DNA of 34,567 nucleotides from Bacillota bacterium. GTDB lineage: Bacteria > Bacillota > Clostridia > Christensenellales > Aristaeellaceae. The notes beneath the pieces were generated by a model. That model worked only from the letters and a program-made list of their open reading frames with translations. It did not search any database and had not been told where the DNA came from. Below, piece after piece: positions 15,860-24,869 of the stretch (the first letter of the stretch is position 1; every line of letters begins with the position of its first letter). The stretch is taken from positions 1-34,567 of the forward strand of contig JAEZLW010000161.1 in assembly GCA_023415145.1 (NCBI GenBank), written 5' to 3'. Made by a program: the position numbers and the translations under genes.

Positions 15860-15896
15860 GTTACTCAAAATGAAGAAAGAAAGGCGTGTTTGAAGT

Positions 15897-17387
15897 ATGG
15901 TCAGGCCGACAATCGCTGAAGCAAAAAGGCTTTCAGAAACAGGGAAATATTCGATTATCCCCATGAGCTGCGAGCTGTATTCCGACAGCACCACCTCCAT
16001 CGAGGTGCTGCGCAGGCTGAAAAATGGAAGCTCCCACTGCTATATGCTGGAGTCAGTGGAAGGCAGCGAAAAATGGGGGAGATATACGTTCCTGGGGTAT
16101 GACCCTCAATTGGAGCTGACCTGCACGGGCGGCAAGGCGGTGGTGCATAAAGGCGCTTCCGCCATTGATGAGGGTGATAACCCGTCAAGTATGATCCGCA
16201 AAGTTCTTGCGGATTACCGCAGCCCGCGCTTTGATGACCTTCCCCCCTTCACCGGTGGCTTGGTGGGTTACTTTTCCTATGACTATATCAAATATTCGGA
16301 ACCCTCGCTGACATTGGATGCGCAGGACGGGGAAGGCTTCAAGGATGTTGATCTGATGCTGTTTGACAAGGTGATTGCCTTTGACAACTTTAAAAACAAA
16401 ATCATACTGATTGTCAATATCAGGTGCGAAGCTATCGAAGCAGAGTACAGCCGTGGGGAGCTGGAACTGAAAAACATGAAGGGGTTGATTTTATACGGAG
16501 CGCCATGCAAAGGAATGCCCGGCAGAATGATGTCGCCGGTACGCACGCTGTTTGATAAGGATGGCTACTGCGCAATGGTCAGGAAAGCAAAGGAATACAT
16601 CCGTGATGGGGATGTGTTTCAGGTGGTGCTTTCCAACCGTCTGGAAGCCGATTTTGAAGGGAGCTTGCTGGACACGTACCGTGTGCTCAGGACAACAAAC
16701 CCTTCCCCGTATATGTTTTACTTTTCCAGCGACGACATCGAAATCGCAGGGGCTTCCCCGGAGACCCTGGTCAAGCTGGAAAATGGCGTACTGCACACCT
16801 TTCCGCTGGCGGGCACGCGCCCCCGGGGCAATACGGAAGAGGAAGACAAACGGCTTGAAGATGAGCTGCTGGCCGATGAAAAGGAGCGCGCCGAGCACAA
16901 CATGCTGGTGGATCTTGGTCGCAACGATATCGGGAAAATCAGCGTGTTCGGAAGCGTTCAAGTGGAGCGGTATATGAGCATCGAGCGGTTTTCCCACGTC
17001 ATGCACATCGGTTCCACCGTTCGCGGCAGCATCCGGCCAGACCGGGACGCCGTGAGTGCTGTGGAGGCGGTGCTGCCCGCCGGCACACTGTCCGGAGCGC
17101 CGAAAATACGTGCCTGCGAAATCATCAACGAGCTGGAAAACAACAAGCGCGGCATTTACGGCGGCGCCATCGGTTATATCGATTTTACCGGGAACCTGGA
17201 TACCTGCATCGCCATTCGCATTGCGTTTAAAAAGAACGGCAAGGTGTTCATACGCTCAGGCGCCGGCATTGTGGCAGACAGCGTGCCGGAAAACGAGTAC
17301 CAGGAATGTATCAATAAGGCCAAGGCTGTAATGCGGGCGCTGGAAATTGCACAGGAGGGAATCTATTATGATTGTGCTGATCGATAA
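15897..17387 (+). CDS. trpE: anthranilate synthase component I
   Basis: Converts chorismate to anthranilate with ammonia from TrpG; first committed step of tryptophan synthesis. 496 residues, normal length. The N-terminal regulatory region has YMLESVEG, the LLES-type motif that binds tryptophan for feedback inhibition. The chorismate-binding domain contains QVVLSNRLEADFEG, NPSPYMFYF, GASPETLV, PLAGTRPRG, LVDLGRNDIGK, FSHVMHI, LPAGTLSGAPKIRA and GGAIGYIDFTGNLD. An AAAGG-type ribosome binding site precedes the ATG. First gene after the T-box, so it is controlled both by charged tRNA-Trp and by end-product inhibition. Its end overlaps the trpG start by 20 bases. Confidence 0.97.
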   Translation: MVRPTIAEAKRLSETGKYSIIPMSCELYSDSTTSIEVLRRLKNGSSHCYMLESVEGSEKWGRYTFLGYDPQLELTCTGGKAVVHKGASAIDEGDNPSSMIRKVLADYRSPRFDDLPPFTGGLVGYFSYDYIKYSEPSLTLDAQDGEGFKDVDLMLFDKVIAFDNFKNKIILIVNIRCEAIEAEYSRGELELKNMKGLILYGAPCKGMPGRMMSPVRTLFDKDGYCAMVRKAKEYIRDGDVFQVVLSNRLEADFEGSLLDTYRVLRTTNPSPYMFYFSSDDIEIAGASPETLVKLENGVLHTFPLAGTRPRGNTEEEDKRLEDELLADEKERAEHNMLVDLGRNDIGKISVFGSVQVERYMSIERFSHVMHIGSTVRGSIRPDRDAVSAVEAVLPAGTLSGAPKIRACEIINELENNKRGIYGGAIGYIDFTGNLDTCIAIRIAFKKNGKVFIRSGAGIVADSVPENEYQECINKAKAVMRALEIAQEGIYYDCADR

Positions 17388-17934
17388 CTATGACAGCTTT
17401 TCCTACAACCTGTATCAGTTTGTAGGTACGGTGAACAAGGACATCCGCGTCATCCGCAATGACGAGCTGACAGTAGGGCAAATTCAGAATTTGCGCCCCT
17501 CCCACATCATCCTGTCTCCCGGGCCGGGGTATCCCAAGGATGCGGGCGTGTGTGTGGCATTGGCCCGGGAGCTTGGAAAAGAAATGATGCTACTGGGCGT
17601 ATGCCTGGGCCACCAGGCCATTTGCGAGGCCTTTGGCGCGACCATCTCCCACGCCAAACAATTGATGCACGGAAAGCAGTCAGAAGTCGTTTTGAATCCT
17701 GCCTGCCCGCTGTTTCAGGAGCTTCCCCCAAGGATCAAGGCGGGGCGGTACCATTCCCTTGCCGCCATGAGGGTCACCATTCCCGATTGTTTGATGATAA
17801 CGGCCGAGACGGCTGACAAAGAGGTGATGGCCGTCATGCACCGGGAGTATCCCATCTTCGGCCTGCAGTTCCATCCCGAATCCATTCTGACCCCGGACGG
17901 GATGCAGATCATCCGGAACTTTTTGAACCTGTGA
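17368..17934 (+). CDS. trpG: anthranilate synthase component II (glutamine amidotransferase)
   Basis: Class I glutamine amidotransferase, 188 residues, that feeds ammonia to TrpE. The N-terminus MIVLIDNYDSFSYNLYQ is the family hallmark. The oxyanion region is LSPGPGYPKDAG, the nucleophile is the cysteine of GVCLGHQAICEAFG, and the catalytic His-Glu pair is in LQFHPESILT. The start at 17368 follows AGGAGGG and lies inside the end of trpE; a TTG-type start at 17347 would only add seven residues. Located strictly within the trp operon and not beside pabB, so it is primarily for tryptophan, although sharing with folate synthesis cannot be excluded. Confidence 0.97.
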   Translation: MIVLIDNYDSFSYNLYQFVGTVNKDIRVIRNDELTVGQIQNLRPSHIILSPGPGYPKDAGVCVALARELGKEMMLLGVCLGHQAICEAFGATISHAKQLMHGKQSEVVLNPACPLFQELPPRIKAGRYHSLAAMRVTIPDCLMITAETADKEVMAVMHREYPIFGLQFHPESILTPDGMQIIRNFLNL

Positions 17935-17947
17935 AAGGAGCCTGACC

Positions 17948-18970
17948 ATGATCAAAGAAGCAACCGCAAAACTGATGGAGCGAGAAAACCTTTCTTACGG
18001 CGAGGCCATGGCCGTGATGGATGAAATCATGACCGGTAAGCCTTCGCAGGTTCAAATGGCGGCGTTTCTCGCAGCCCTTTCCGTAAAGGGAGAGACCATT
18101 GAAGAAATCACCGCCTGCGCTGCCGGGATGCGTGCCCATGCCACGCAGGTGAAGCATGGCTTTGACCTGCTTGAAATCGTGGGAACAGGGGGCGACGGCG
18201 CAAACTCCTTCAACATTTCCACAACGGCTTCCATCGTGATCGCCTCCTCCGGCATCAAGGTGGCCAAGCACGGCAACCGTGCCTCCTCTTCAAAAAGCGG
18301 CGCGGCGGACTGTTTGGAAGCGCTGGGCGTAAAAATCAGCCTGTCGCCGGGAAAATGCGTAAAGCTGCTCCAAACCATCGGCATCTGCTTTTTCTTCGCA
18401 CAGAGTTATCACGCCTCCATGAAGCATGTCGGCCCGGTGCGCAAAGAGCTGGGCGTGCGCACCGTGTTCAATATTCTTGGGCCACTTACTAATCCCGCCT
18501 GTGCAAACAGACAGGTGCTTGGCGTGTATTCCGGGGCGCTTGTGCAGCCGCTTGCAACGGTGCTTTCAAACCTTGGCGTGAAACGGGGGATGGTGGTGCA
18601 CGGTCAGGATCAGTTGGATGAAATCTCCATATCTGCCCCCACAACCGTGTGTGAATTTCAGGGCGATGCTTTTCACACCTACGTGATAAGGCCGGAGGAT
18701 TTAGGCTTTGAGGCCTGCTCAAAATCGGATTTGACGGGCGGTACGCCTCTGGAAAACGCGGCGATTACGCTGGACATTCTGGGCGGCGCAAGGGGGCCCA
18801 AGCGGGATGCGGTCATCATAAACGCTGGTGCCGGGCTTTATATTGGCGGAAAAGCGGATTCGCTGAAAGAGGGTGTGATGCTTGCAGCGGAATTGATAGA
18901 CAGCGGAAAGGCCAAGGAGAAGCTTGCGGCGTTTGTGGTTTCATCCAACCAAGAAGAGGAATGCGTATGA
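17948..18970 (+). CDS. trpD: anthranilate phosphoribosyltransferase
   Basis: Transfers phosphoribosyl from PRPP to anthranilate. 340 residues, usual length. Signatures: GTGGDGANSFNISTTAS (PRPP pyrophosphate loop), KHGNRASSSKSGAADCLEALG, FFFAQSYHASMKHVGPVRKELGVRTVFNILGPLTNPA, and VHGQDQLDE. It begins 13 bases after trpG with GAAAGGAG upstream, and its stop overlaps the trpC start (ATGA). It is a separate gene from trpG, unlike the fused enterobacterial form. Confidence 0.97.
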   Translation: MIKEATAKLMERENLSYGEAMAVMDEIMTGKPSQVQMAAFLAALSVKGETIEEITACAAGMRAHATQVKHGFDLLEIVGTGGDGANSFNISTTASIVIASSGIKVAKHGNRASSSKSGAADCLEALGVKISLSPGKCVKLLQTIGICFFFAQSYHASMKHVGPVRKELGVRTVFNILGPLTNPACANRQVLGVYSGALVQPLATVLSNLGVKRGMVVHGQDQLDEISISAPTTVCEFQGDAFHTYVIRPEDLGFEACSKSDLTGGTPLENAAITLDILGGARGPKRDAVIINAGAGLYIGGKADSLKEGVMLAAELIDSGKAKEKLAAFVVSSNQEEECV

Positions 18971-19749
18971 TCCTTCATGAAATCGCGGCCTATGCCGCAA
19001 AACGGGTGGAACTTTTAAAGACAGAGATCAGCCCGGATGAAATGCGGATGGAAGCGCTGAACATGCCCAAGGGGGATTTTCGCTTTGAACGCGCTTTGAA
19101 GAAGGATTGGATGTCCTTCATCTGCGAAGTGAAAAAGGCTTCCCCCTCCAAGGGGATCATCGATCCTCACTTTCCTTACCGCGAAATCGCAAAGGAATAC
19201 GAGGAAGCAGGAGCTGATTGCCTATCCTGCCTGACAGAGCCGAAATGGTTTCTGGGCTCCGACAGCATATTTTCAAAGATACGCGCCAATATAAAGCTTC
19301 CCATGCTCCGCAAGGATTTTACCGTGGATGAATACCAAATTTATGAAGCAAAGTGCATGGGCGCCGACGCGGTGCTGCTCATATGCGCGCTGCTTGACAC
19401 CAAAACGGTGGCAAGGTATTTGACCATATGCGATGATTTGGGCATATCCGCGCTTGTGGAAACCCACGATGAGGCGGAAATACAGTCGGCGGTAACAGTT
19501 GGTGCCCGCCTGATCGGCGTCAATAACCGGAACCTGAAGGATTTCACTGTGGACCTTTCCAACGCAATGAGACTTCGGGACAAGATTCCGGCTTCCGCGG
19601 TGTTCGTGGCGGAATCCGGCGTGCGCTCGCCCTCCGACGCGGCTGCATTAAAGGCTGCAGGCGCGGATGCTGTATTGATCGGGGAAGCGCTGATGCGGGC
19701 GGAGGATAAGAGGGGGCTGCTGAAAGCCTTCAAGGAGGCGGTGCGATGA
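18967..19749 (+). CDS. trpC: indole-3-glycerol phosphate synthase
   Basis: Closes the pyrrole ring to give indole-3-glycerol phosphate. 260 residues. A TIM-barrel protein with the catalytic-lysine motif ICEVKKASPSKGIID, then YEEAGADCLSCLTEPKWFLGS, LRKDFTVDEYQIYEA, GADAVLLICALL, VNNRNLKDFTVDL and VAESGV. Two ATGs are in frame, 18961 and 18967; GAAGAGGA lies directly before the first, leaving room only for the second, which also gives a 4-base ATGA overlap with trpD. Not fused to trpF. Confidence 0.96.
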   Translation: MILHEIAAYAAKRVELLKTEISPDEMRMEALNMPKGDFRFERALKKDWMSFICEVKKASPSKGIIDPHFPYREIAKEYEEAGADCLSCLTEPKWFLGSDSIFSKIRANIKLPMLRKDFTVDEYQIYEAKCMGADAVLLICALLDTKTVARYLTICDDLGISALVETHDEAEIQSAVTVGARLIGVNNRNLKDFTVDLSNAMRLRDKIPASAVFVAESGVRSPSDAAALKAAGADAVLIGEALMRAEDKRGLLKAFKEAVR

Positions 19750-20354
19750 GCGGTACGAAAATCAAAATTTGCGGGCTCCTACGGCATTGCGATGCTTCAT
19801 TCGTCAATGACGCCATGCCGGATTACACGGGTTTTGTCTTTTATGATAAAAGCCGCCGGTATGTTTCATTCGAGCAGGCGAAAGAGCTTCGCGTGGCCAT
19901 GCGCCCGGCCATCATAACCGTTGGCGTGTTTGTGAACGCAGCAATAGAGCAGATTGCTTTGCTGTATTCGCAAAATGTCATTGGCATCATCCAGCTTCAC
20001 GGCAGTGAAGATGAGGTTTTTATCACAAAGCTGCGGGCCATGGTTGCGGGTGCGCAAATATGGAAGGCATATCAAATCCATTCTGATAATGATATTCGGG
20101 CCGCAAAAGGAAGCACGGCGGACATGGTACTGCTGGACAGCGGCGGCGGTACAGGCCTGCCATTTGACTGGGGGCTTTTGCAGGGCTTTTCCCGCCCGTT
20201 TGTATTGGCCGGGGGCCTGACGCCTGAAAACATTCAAGAGGCGGTTAGCCGTTTTCACCCGTATGCGGTGGATATAAGCTCCGGCGTAGAGTCGGGCGGG
20301 TTCAAGGACCGGGAGAGAATCATAGCGGCGGTCAAAGCCGCAAGAGGGAGGTAA
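19746..20354 (+). CDS. trpF: phosphoribosylanthranilate isomerase
   Basis: Isomerises phosphoribosylanthranilate to the carboxyphenylamino-deoxyribulose phosphate used by TrpC. 202 residues, a small TIM barrel. The general-base cysteine is in KIKICGL near the N-terminus, followed by GFVFYDKSRRYV, GVFVNA, IQLHGSE, LLDSGGGTGLPFDW (with the catalytic aspartate) and LAGGLTPENI ... VDISSGVESGGFKD. It starts four bases inside trpC, so translation is coupled. All active-site motifs are intact. Confidence 0.96.
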   Translation: MSGTKIKICGLLRHCDASFVNDAMPDYTGFVFYDKSRRYVSFEQAKELRVAMRPAIITVGVFVNAAIEQIALLYSQNVIGIIQLHGSEDEVFITKLRAMVAGAQIWKAYQIHSDNDIRAAKGSTADMVLLDSGGGTGLPFDWGLLQGFSRPFVLAGGLTPENIQEAVSRFHPYAVDISSGVESGGFKDRERIIAAVKAARGR

Positions 20355-20357
20355 GGT

Positions 20358-21542
20358 ATGAGTAAAGGCAGGTTTGGGGTGCACGGCGGCCAGTATATCC
20401 CCGAAACGCTGATGAATGCCGTAATCGAACTGGAGGAGGCGTATAACCATTTCAAGGATGATTCGGCGTTTATCGCAGAGCTGGAGGACCTATTTCAAAA
20501 CTATGCCGGAAGGCCGTCCCTTCTTTATTTCGCCAAAAAGATGACGATGGACCTTGGCGGGGCGATGGTCTATTTAAAGCGGGAGGACCTGAATCATACC
20601 GGAGCGCACAAGGTCAACAATGTGCTGGGGCAGACGTTGCTGGCAAAGAAAATGGGCAAAACGCGGGTGATCGCGGAAACGGGCGCAGGCCAGCACGGCG
20701 TGGCCACCGCCACCGCCGCGGCACTCATGGGCCTTAAATGCGAAATCTTTATGGGGGAGGAAGACACAAAACGGCAATCGCTGAACGTATACAAGATGCG
20801 GCTTCTGGGTGCCAAAGTCCACCCGGTTACATCGGGCACCGCCACGCTGAAGGACGCGGTGTCCGAAACCATGCGGGAATGGACGAGCCGGATTGATGAT
20901 ACCCACTACGTGATGGGCTCGGTCATGGGGCCGCATCCGTTTCCCACCATCGTAAGGGATTTTCAATCGGTGATTTCCAGGGAAATCAGGGAGCAGATGC
21001 TGAAAAAGGAAGGCCGGCTTCCCGACGCGGTGCTTGCCTGTGTCGGCGGCGGCTCCAACGCCATCGGCGCGTTTTACCATTTCTTAAACGATCCTTCGGT
21101 CAGGCTCATCGGCTGTGAGGCGGCCGGCAGAGGCGTGGATACCTTTGAAACGGCGGCGACGATTGCCACCGGAAAATTGGGAATCTTCCATGGCATGAAA
21201 TCTTACTTTTGCCAGGATCAGTACGGTCAAATCTCGCCTGTGTATTCCATTTCCGCCGGGCTTGATTACCCCGGCATCGGCCCCGAACACGCAAATCTTC
21301 ACGATACCGGCCGGGCAGAGTATGTGGCGATTGCCGATGACGAGGCGGTGAACGCCTTTGAGTACCTGTCGCGCATAGAAGGCATCATTCCAGCCATCGA
21401 AAGCGCCCACGCCGTGGCCCATGCCATGAAGCTGGCGCCTTTGATGGGCAAAAATGAAATCATGGTCATCAACATTTCAGGCCGCGGCGACAAAGATTGC
21501 GCCGCCATCGCCCGCTACAGAGGGGAGGAGCTTTCAGAATGA
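20358..21542 (+). CDS. trpB: tryptophan synthase beta chain
   Basis: PLP enzyme that joins indole and serine into tryptophan, in an alpha2-beta2 complex with TrpA. 394 residues. Starts FGVHGGQYIPETLM; the substrate-binding and PLP-lysine segment is REDLNHTGAHKVNNVLGQ, followed by ETGAGQHGVATATAAALMGL, the phosphate-binding GGGSNAIG, and GLDYPGIGPEHA. This is the standard TrpB1 type with the alpha-subunit contact regions, not the long TrpB2 type. It follows trpF by three bases, with GAGGTAAGG upstream, and overlaps trpA by four. Confidence 0.97.
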   Translation: MSKGRFGVHGGQYIPETLMNAVIELEEAYNHFKDDSAFIAELEDLFQNYAGRPSLLYFAKKMTMDLGGAMVYLKREDLNHTGAHKVNNVLGQTLLAKKMGKTRVIAETGAGQHGVATATAAALMGLKCEIFMGEEDTKRQSLNVYKMRLLGAKVHPVTSGTATLKDAVSETMREWTSRIDDTHYVMGSVMGPHPFPTIVRDFQSVISREIREQMLKKEGRLPDAVLACVGGGSNAIGAFYHFLNDPSVRLIGCEAAGRGVDTFETAATIATGKLGIFHGMKSYFCQDQYGQISPVYSISAGLDYPGIGPEHANLHDTGRAEYVAIADDEAVNAFEYLSRIEGIIPAIESAHAVAHAMKLAPLMGKNEIMVINISGRGDKDCAAIARYRGEELSE

Positions 21543-22315
21543 GCCGCATGAAAAAAGCTTTTGAAGGTAAGAAGGCATTCATTGCATTTCTCACCTGCGG
21601 TGATCCCGATCTTGAGACCACCGAAGCATTGATTAAGACGATTGCTGGTGCAGGTGCGGATATCATCGAGCTTGGCATACCGTTTTCCGACCCGACAGCG
21701 GAAGGCCCGGTGATCCAGGCGGCCAACCAGCGTGCCCTTGCAAGCGGGGCGACGACAGACAGGATATTTGATATGGTTCGCCGCGTGAGAAAATCCGTTT
21801 TTGTTCCCTTGGTATTTATGACCTATGCGAATGTGGTGTTTTCCTACGGAGCGGAAGCTTTTTTGAAAACCGCCGCCGATATCGGCATGGACGGCCTGAT
21901 CCTTCCCGATGTGCCGTATGAGGAAAAGAAGGAGTTTGCCCCACTTTGCAAACAGTACGGGCTGGATTTCATCTCCCTGGTTGCGCCGACCTCAAACGAG
22001 CGAATACAAAAAATCACCAGGGAAGCGGAGGGCTTTGTGTACTGCGTCTCCTCCCTTGGCGTTACGGGGATGAGAAGTGAGATCACATCGGATGTAGGGG
22101 AGATGGTCAGGCTCGTTCACGAAGCCAAAGACATCCCCGCGGCGGTGGGGTTTGGCATCTCCACGCCACGGCAGGCGGCGGATATGGCCGCAAAAGCCGA
22201 TGGTGTGATCGTCGGTTCCGCAATCGTCAAGCTCATCGGAAAGTATGGCAGGGAAGCCGCAGTTCCTGTCGCAGCGTATATCAGGGAAATGAAGGCGGCT
22301 GTAAGCGGCTTATAA
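21539..22315 (+). CDS. trpA: tryptophan synthase alpha chain
   Basis: Cleaves indole-3-glycerol phosphate and channels indole to TrpB. 258 residues. Catalytic residues are visible in IIELGIPFSDPTAEGPVIQ (Glu and Asp). Later motifs are LPDVPYEEKKEF, SLVAPTSNERI, YCVSSLGVTGMR and VGFGISTPRQA. The true start is the ATG at 21539, in the ATGA overlap with trpB and after AGGGGAGGAG; a start at 21497 would add fourteen residues that simply lie inside trpB. Last gene of the operon; a hairpin follows within 30 bases. Confidence 0.96.
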   Translation: MSRMKKAFEGKKAFIAFLTCGDPDLETTEALIKTIAGAGADIIELGIPFSDPTAEGPVIQAANQRALASGATTDRIFDMVRRVRKSVFVPLVFMTYANVVFSYGAEAFLKTAADIGMDGLILPDVPYEEKKEFAPLCKQYGLDFISLVAPTSNERIQKITREAEGFVYCVSSLGVTGMRSEITSDVGEMVRLVHEAKDIPAAVGFGISTPRQAADMAAKADGVIVGSAIVKLIGKYGREAAVPVAAYIREMKAAVSGL

Positions 22316-22342
22316 GTAGTATATTCTGGATATGAAATTGTA

Positions 22343-22370
22343 CCGTCCTGCGCTTTGCATGGACGGCATT
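22343..22370 (+). terminator. hairpin ending the trp operon
   Basis: CCGTCC (22343-22348) pairs with GGACGG (22361-22366), with TGC/GCA pairing inside and a short loop. The tail CATTTAAG has only three T residues, so it is a weak intrinsic terminator. The next gene has its own strong promoter directly downstream. Confidence 0.45.
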
Positions 22371-22374
22371 TAAG

Positions 22375-22406
22375 TAGTTGACAAAGTCAACTATTTACGC
22401 TATACT
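22375..22406 (+). promoter_or_regulatory. promoter with palindromic operator for the MarR-GNAT gene
   Basis: A strong promoter: TTGACA (22378-22383), 17 bases, TATACT (22401-22406). Overlapping the -35 is a perfect inverted repeat TAGTTGAC/GTCAACTA (22375-22382, 22386-22393) with a three-base AAA spacer. This size and symmetry suit a winged-helix MarR dimer, and the first gene downstream encodes one, so autorepression is the simple reading. Confidence 0.85.
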
Positions 22407-22436
22407 GCAAGGCAAAACATGGAAGGGGTATTTTTT

Positions 22437-23366
22437 ATGCATGCAGCGCCCGCAGCCCTTATACAAACCATCAGGCGGTTCAACCGGTTTTACACGAACA
22501 TACTGGGCTTGCTGAACCGGCATTTGCCGGACAGCGAATTTTCCCTGCCGGAAGCGCGGGTGCTTTACGAGTTGAATTGCGGCAGTGATTGTACCGCCAA
22601 AGAGCTGGCCGGGGAATTGAAAATGGACTCCGGATACTTCTCGAGGGTAATCACAGGCCTGATAAGGCGCGGGCTTGTGCATCGCGTACAATCAGCTTTG
22701 GATGGAAGGTCGTATCATTTGAATTTGACAGAATTGGGGAAGGAAACATTTGTAAGACTTGACAGGCTGTCGGATCAGCAGACCCGCATCCTGGCGCAAG
22801 GCTTGAGCTGCGACAGGCAACAGCGGTTGGCGGAGGGAATGCGGATCATTGAGGAGGCGTTTTTAGGCAAGCCCATAACAAAAGAAAGCATCATCATCCG
22901 CAGCGATTTAAGGCCGGGAGACGTGGGATACCTGATCTACCTGCATGGCCTGATATACGACAGGGAATGCGGATACGGCCACGGCTTTGAAGGGTATGTG
23001 TGCAAAACCTTTTATGAATTTTTTGAACATTACAGCCCAGAAAAGGACAGGATCTGGTTTGCAGAGGATTGCGGGCGTATCGTTGGCGCCATCGCCATTG
23101 TGGGGCATACGGCAAAAAAGGCGCAATTGCGGTGGTTCATTCTGAGTCCCGAATACCGGGGGTTGGGGCTGGGTTCCAGGCTGATGGGGGAGGCCATGGC
23201 ATTTGTTCGGGAGAAGGGATACAAGGACATCTTTCTGATCACAACGCAGGACCAGCAAACAGCCATCCGGATGTATGAGAAGGCAGGATTTCAAAAGGCG
23301 ACGGAGAATGAATGTGATATGTGGGGTAAGCAGCTTACGGAACTGACGTTTGAACTGCATCTGTAG
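22437..23366 (+). CDS. MarR-type regulator fused to a GNAT acetyltransferase
   Basis: A 309-residue two-domain protein. Residues about 5-145 are a MarR winged helix: FSLPEARVLYEL, CTAKELAGELKMDSGYFSRVITGLIRRGLVHR and the wing SALDGRSYHLNLTELG. Residues about 153-309 are a GNAT acetyltransferase with the acetyl-CoA loop SPEYRGLGLGSRLM (237-250) and the C-terminal IRMYEKAGFQKA. Such fusions are a known Firmicute/actinobacterial type, in which a small-molecule acetyltransferase may sense or modify the inducer. The ATG at 22437 is eight bases after GGAAGGGG; the ATG at 22419 lacks a site. It probably leads a unit with the nitroreductase and further genes, with no terminator visible between them. 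Confidence 0.92.
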   Translation: MHAAPAALIQTIRRFNRFYTNILGLLNRHLPDSEFSLPEARVLYELNCGSDCTAKELAGELKMDSGYFSRVITGLIRRGLVHRVQSALDGRSYHLNLTELGKETFVRLDRLSDQQTRILAQGLSCDRQQRLAEGMRIIEEAFLGKPITKESIIIRSDLRPGDVGYLIYLHGLIYDRECGYGHGFEGYVCKTFYEFFEHYSPEKDRIWFAEDCGRIVGAIAIVGHTAKKAQLRWFILSPEYRGLGLGSRLMGEAMAFVREKGYKDIFLITTQDQQTAIRMYEKAGFQKATENECDMWGKQLTELTFELHL

Positions 23367-23395
23367 CATTCAGTAACAAAACATGGAGGCAACTC

Positions 23396-23962
23396 ATGAG
23401 CGAGCTTCAAACCTTGATGGACATCCTCTACAAACGCCGCAGCACCCGCAAATACGACATGGAAAAACCCGTTGAGAATGAGAAGATCATCACCATGCTT
23501 CAGGCGGCCATGGCAGCGCCGTCCGCTTGCAATTTGCAGCCCTGGGAGTTCATTGTCATTGATAATCCCGGGCGGATAAAGCAGTTGAAGGAATGCATCG
23601 GTGAGCACAACGGCAGGTACTACAACGCTCCCGCCGCCTTTGTGGTGTGCGCCAATACAAGCTATATCCCCTGGGAAAGCAATGGGGAAATGGACACCAG
23701 CGCCGCCATAGAAAATATCCTGCTGGCAGCTACCGTACTAGGGCTTGGAACGGTGTGGATCGGCGACATCGACAGGGCTGCCATCCGCGCATTGCTTGAC
23801 ATTCCTGCCCATGTATCGGTGAACAGCGTGGTGCTCTTCGGCTATCCCGCTGAAGTGAAAGCGCCTCGAACCCAGTATACCGAAGAAGCCGTATACTGGG
23901 ACAAGTATGATCCCAAGCGGGAGCACCCGGAAAGGACGATAGCCCTCCGGTTCAAGCCGTAG
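23396..23962 (+). CDS. nitroreductase family protein
   Basis: FMN-dependent oxidoreductase, 188 residues, cytoplasmic. The N-terminal RRSTRKYD and APSACNLQPWEFIVI are the FMN-binding hallmarks, and AIENILLAATVLGLGTVWIGDI is the conserved helical and dimer segment. Typical reactions are NAD(P)H reduction of quinones, nitro compounds or flavins. It lies 29 bases after the MarR-GNAT gene with a TGGAGG site, so it is a likely target of that regulator; MarR-nitroreductase pairs often answer to electrophilic stress. Confidence 0.92.
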   Translation: MSELQTLMDILYKRRSTRKYDMEKPVENEKIITMLQAAMAAPSACNLQPWEFIVIDNPGRIKQLKECIGEHNGRYYNAPAAFVVCANTSYIPWESNGEMDTSAAIENILLAATVLGLGTVWIGDIDRAAIRALLDIPAHVSVNSVVLFGYPAEVKAPRTQYTEEAVYWDKYDPKREHPERTIALRFKP

Positions 23963-24058
23963 ATAAAGCAGACTTTGGTCTAATTTGCACGAAGGAAGAA
24001 TGCCGAAGTGGGGCGCGGGCTATTGCCTGGACTCCGGCGGTTGAAAGGATCAGCATCT

Positions 24059-24850
24059 ATGAAGCAAGTCCCGTTTTCATTCCAAGCCCTTGAATTGTTT
24101 TCCTACACCCCCTTGCAATATATGCTCCGGGCCATGGCGGCGGGGAGCACCCCTTTCGCTTGCTATGCGGACCGGGAGGACGATCCTTCTGTTTGCCTCC
24201 TCCACGAAGGGCACAGCCTGTTTGTGGGCGGCGATGCGCAAGGCCCCGCGGCGGATGAGGCCGTGGCGTTTCTTACCCATACCATCCTTACGCCTGAGGT
24301 AAGGCAAGCACTATATGTAATGAAGATCGTCTTTGAGAATGAAGCCTGGAAAGCGAAACTGACAAGCGCCTTCCCAGGCTTATCCGTTCACGAGTACATG
24401 AGGAATGTCTATTTGCATCCCGCGCCTGGCAGCGTGCCGGCAGCTATTGCGCCGCACATTCAACCGATCACGGCGGATACGGCAAAGCTTGAGAACTTCT
24501 TCATGATAAAAGACGAAGTGGAAAGCACGCTAGGCAGTTTTGAAAAGTTTCTGGCCATGGGTTTTGGCTGCGCGCTGGTGATGGAAAACAGCGTGTGCGG
24601 CTTTTGCACCGCAGAATACATAAGCGAAGGGGAATGCGCCATCGGCATTGAAGTGCTGGAGAAGTACCAAAAGAAGGGCTACGCCTCCCACATGACCGCC
24701 TGCTTCCTGATGGAATGCGCTCGGCGGGGACTGACACCCTATTGGGAATGCTGGAAAAACAACATCCCATCGGTAAAAACGGCGGAGCGGGCCGGGTTTG
24801 AAAAGCTGTCGGACTACCCGGTGCTGTTCATTGAATTTGGCGGGGTGTAA
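24059..24850 (+). CDS. GNAT family acetyltransferase (GNAT_acetyltran type)
   Basis: A 263-residue acetyltransferase of the two-lobed type, with a poorly conserved N-terminal half and a GNAT C-terminal half. The acceptor-CoA region reads IGIEVLEKYQKKGYASHMTACFLMECARRGLTPYWECWKNNIPSVKTAERAGF, in which QKKGYAS takes the place of the usual R/Q-x-x-G-x-G/A loop. The start at 24059 has GAAAGGATC upstream; a longer frame from 24008 has no site. Substrate unknown. It follows the nitroreductase by 96 bases and precedes the HAD gene by 19. Confidence 0.82.
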   Translation: MKQVPFSFQALELFSYTPLQYMLRAMAAGSTPFACYADREDDPSVCLLHEGHSLFVGGDAQGPAADEAVAFLTHTILTPEVRQALYVMKIVFENEAWKAKLTSAFPGLSVHEYMRNVYLHPAPGSVPAAIAPHIQPITADTAKLENFFMIKDEVESTLGSFEKFLAMGFGCALVMENSVCGFCTAEYISEGECAIGIEVLEKYQKKGYASHMTACFLMECARRGLTPYWECWKNNIPSVKTAERAGFEKLSDYPVLFIEFGGV

Positions 24851-24869
24851 GAGATAGGCAGGTGTAATC

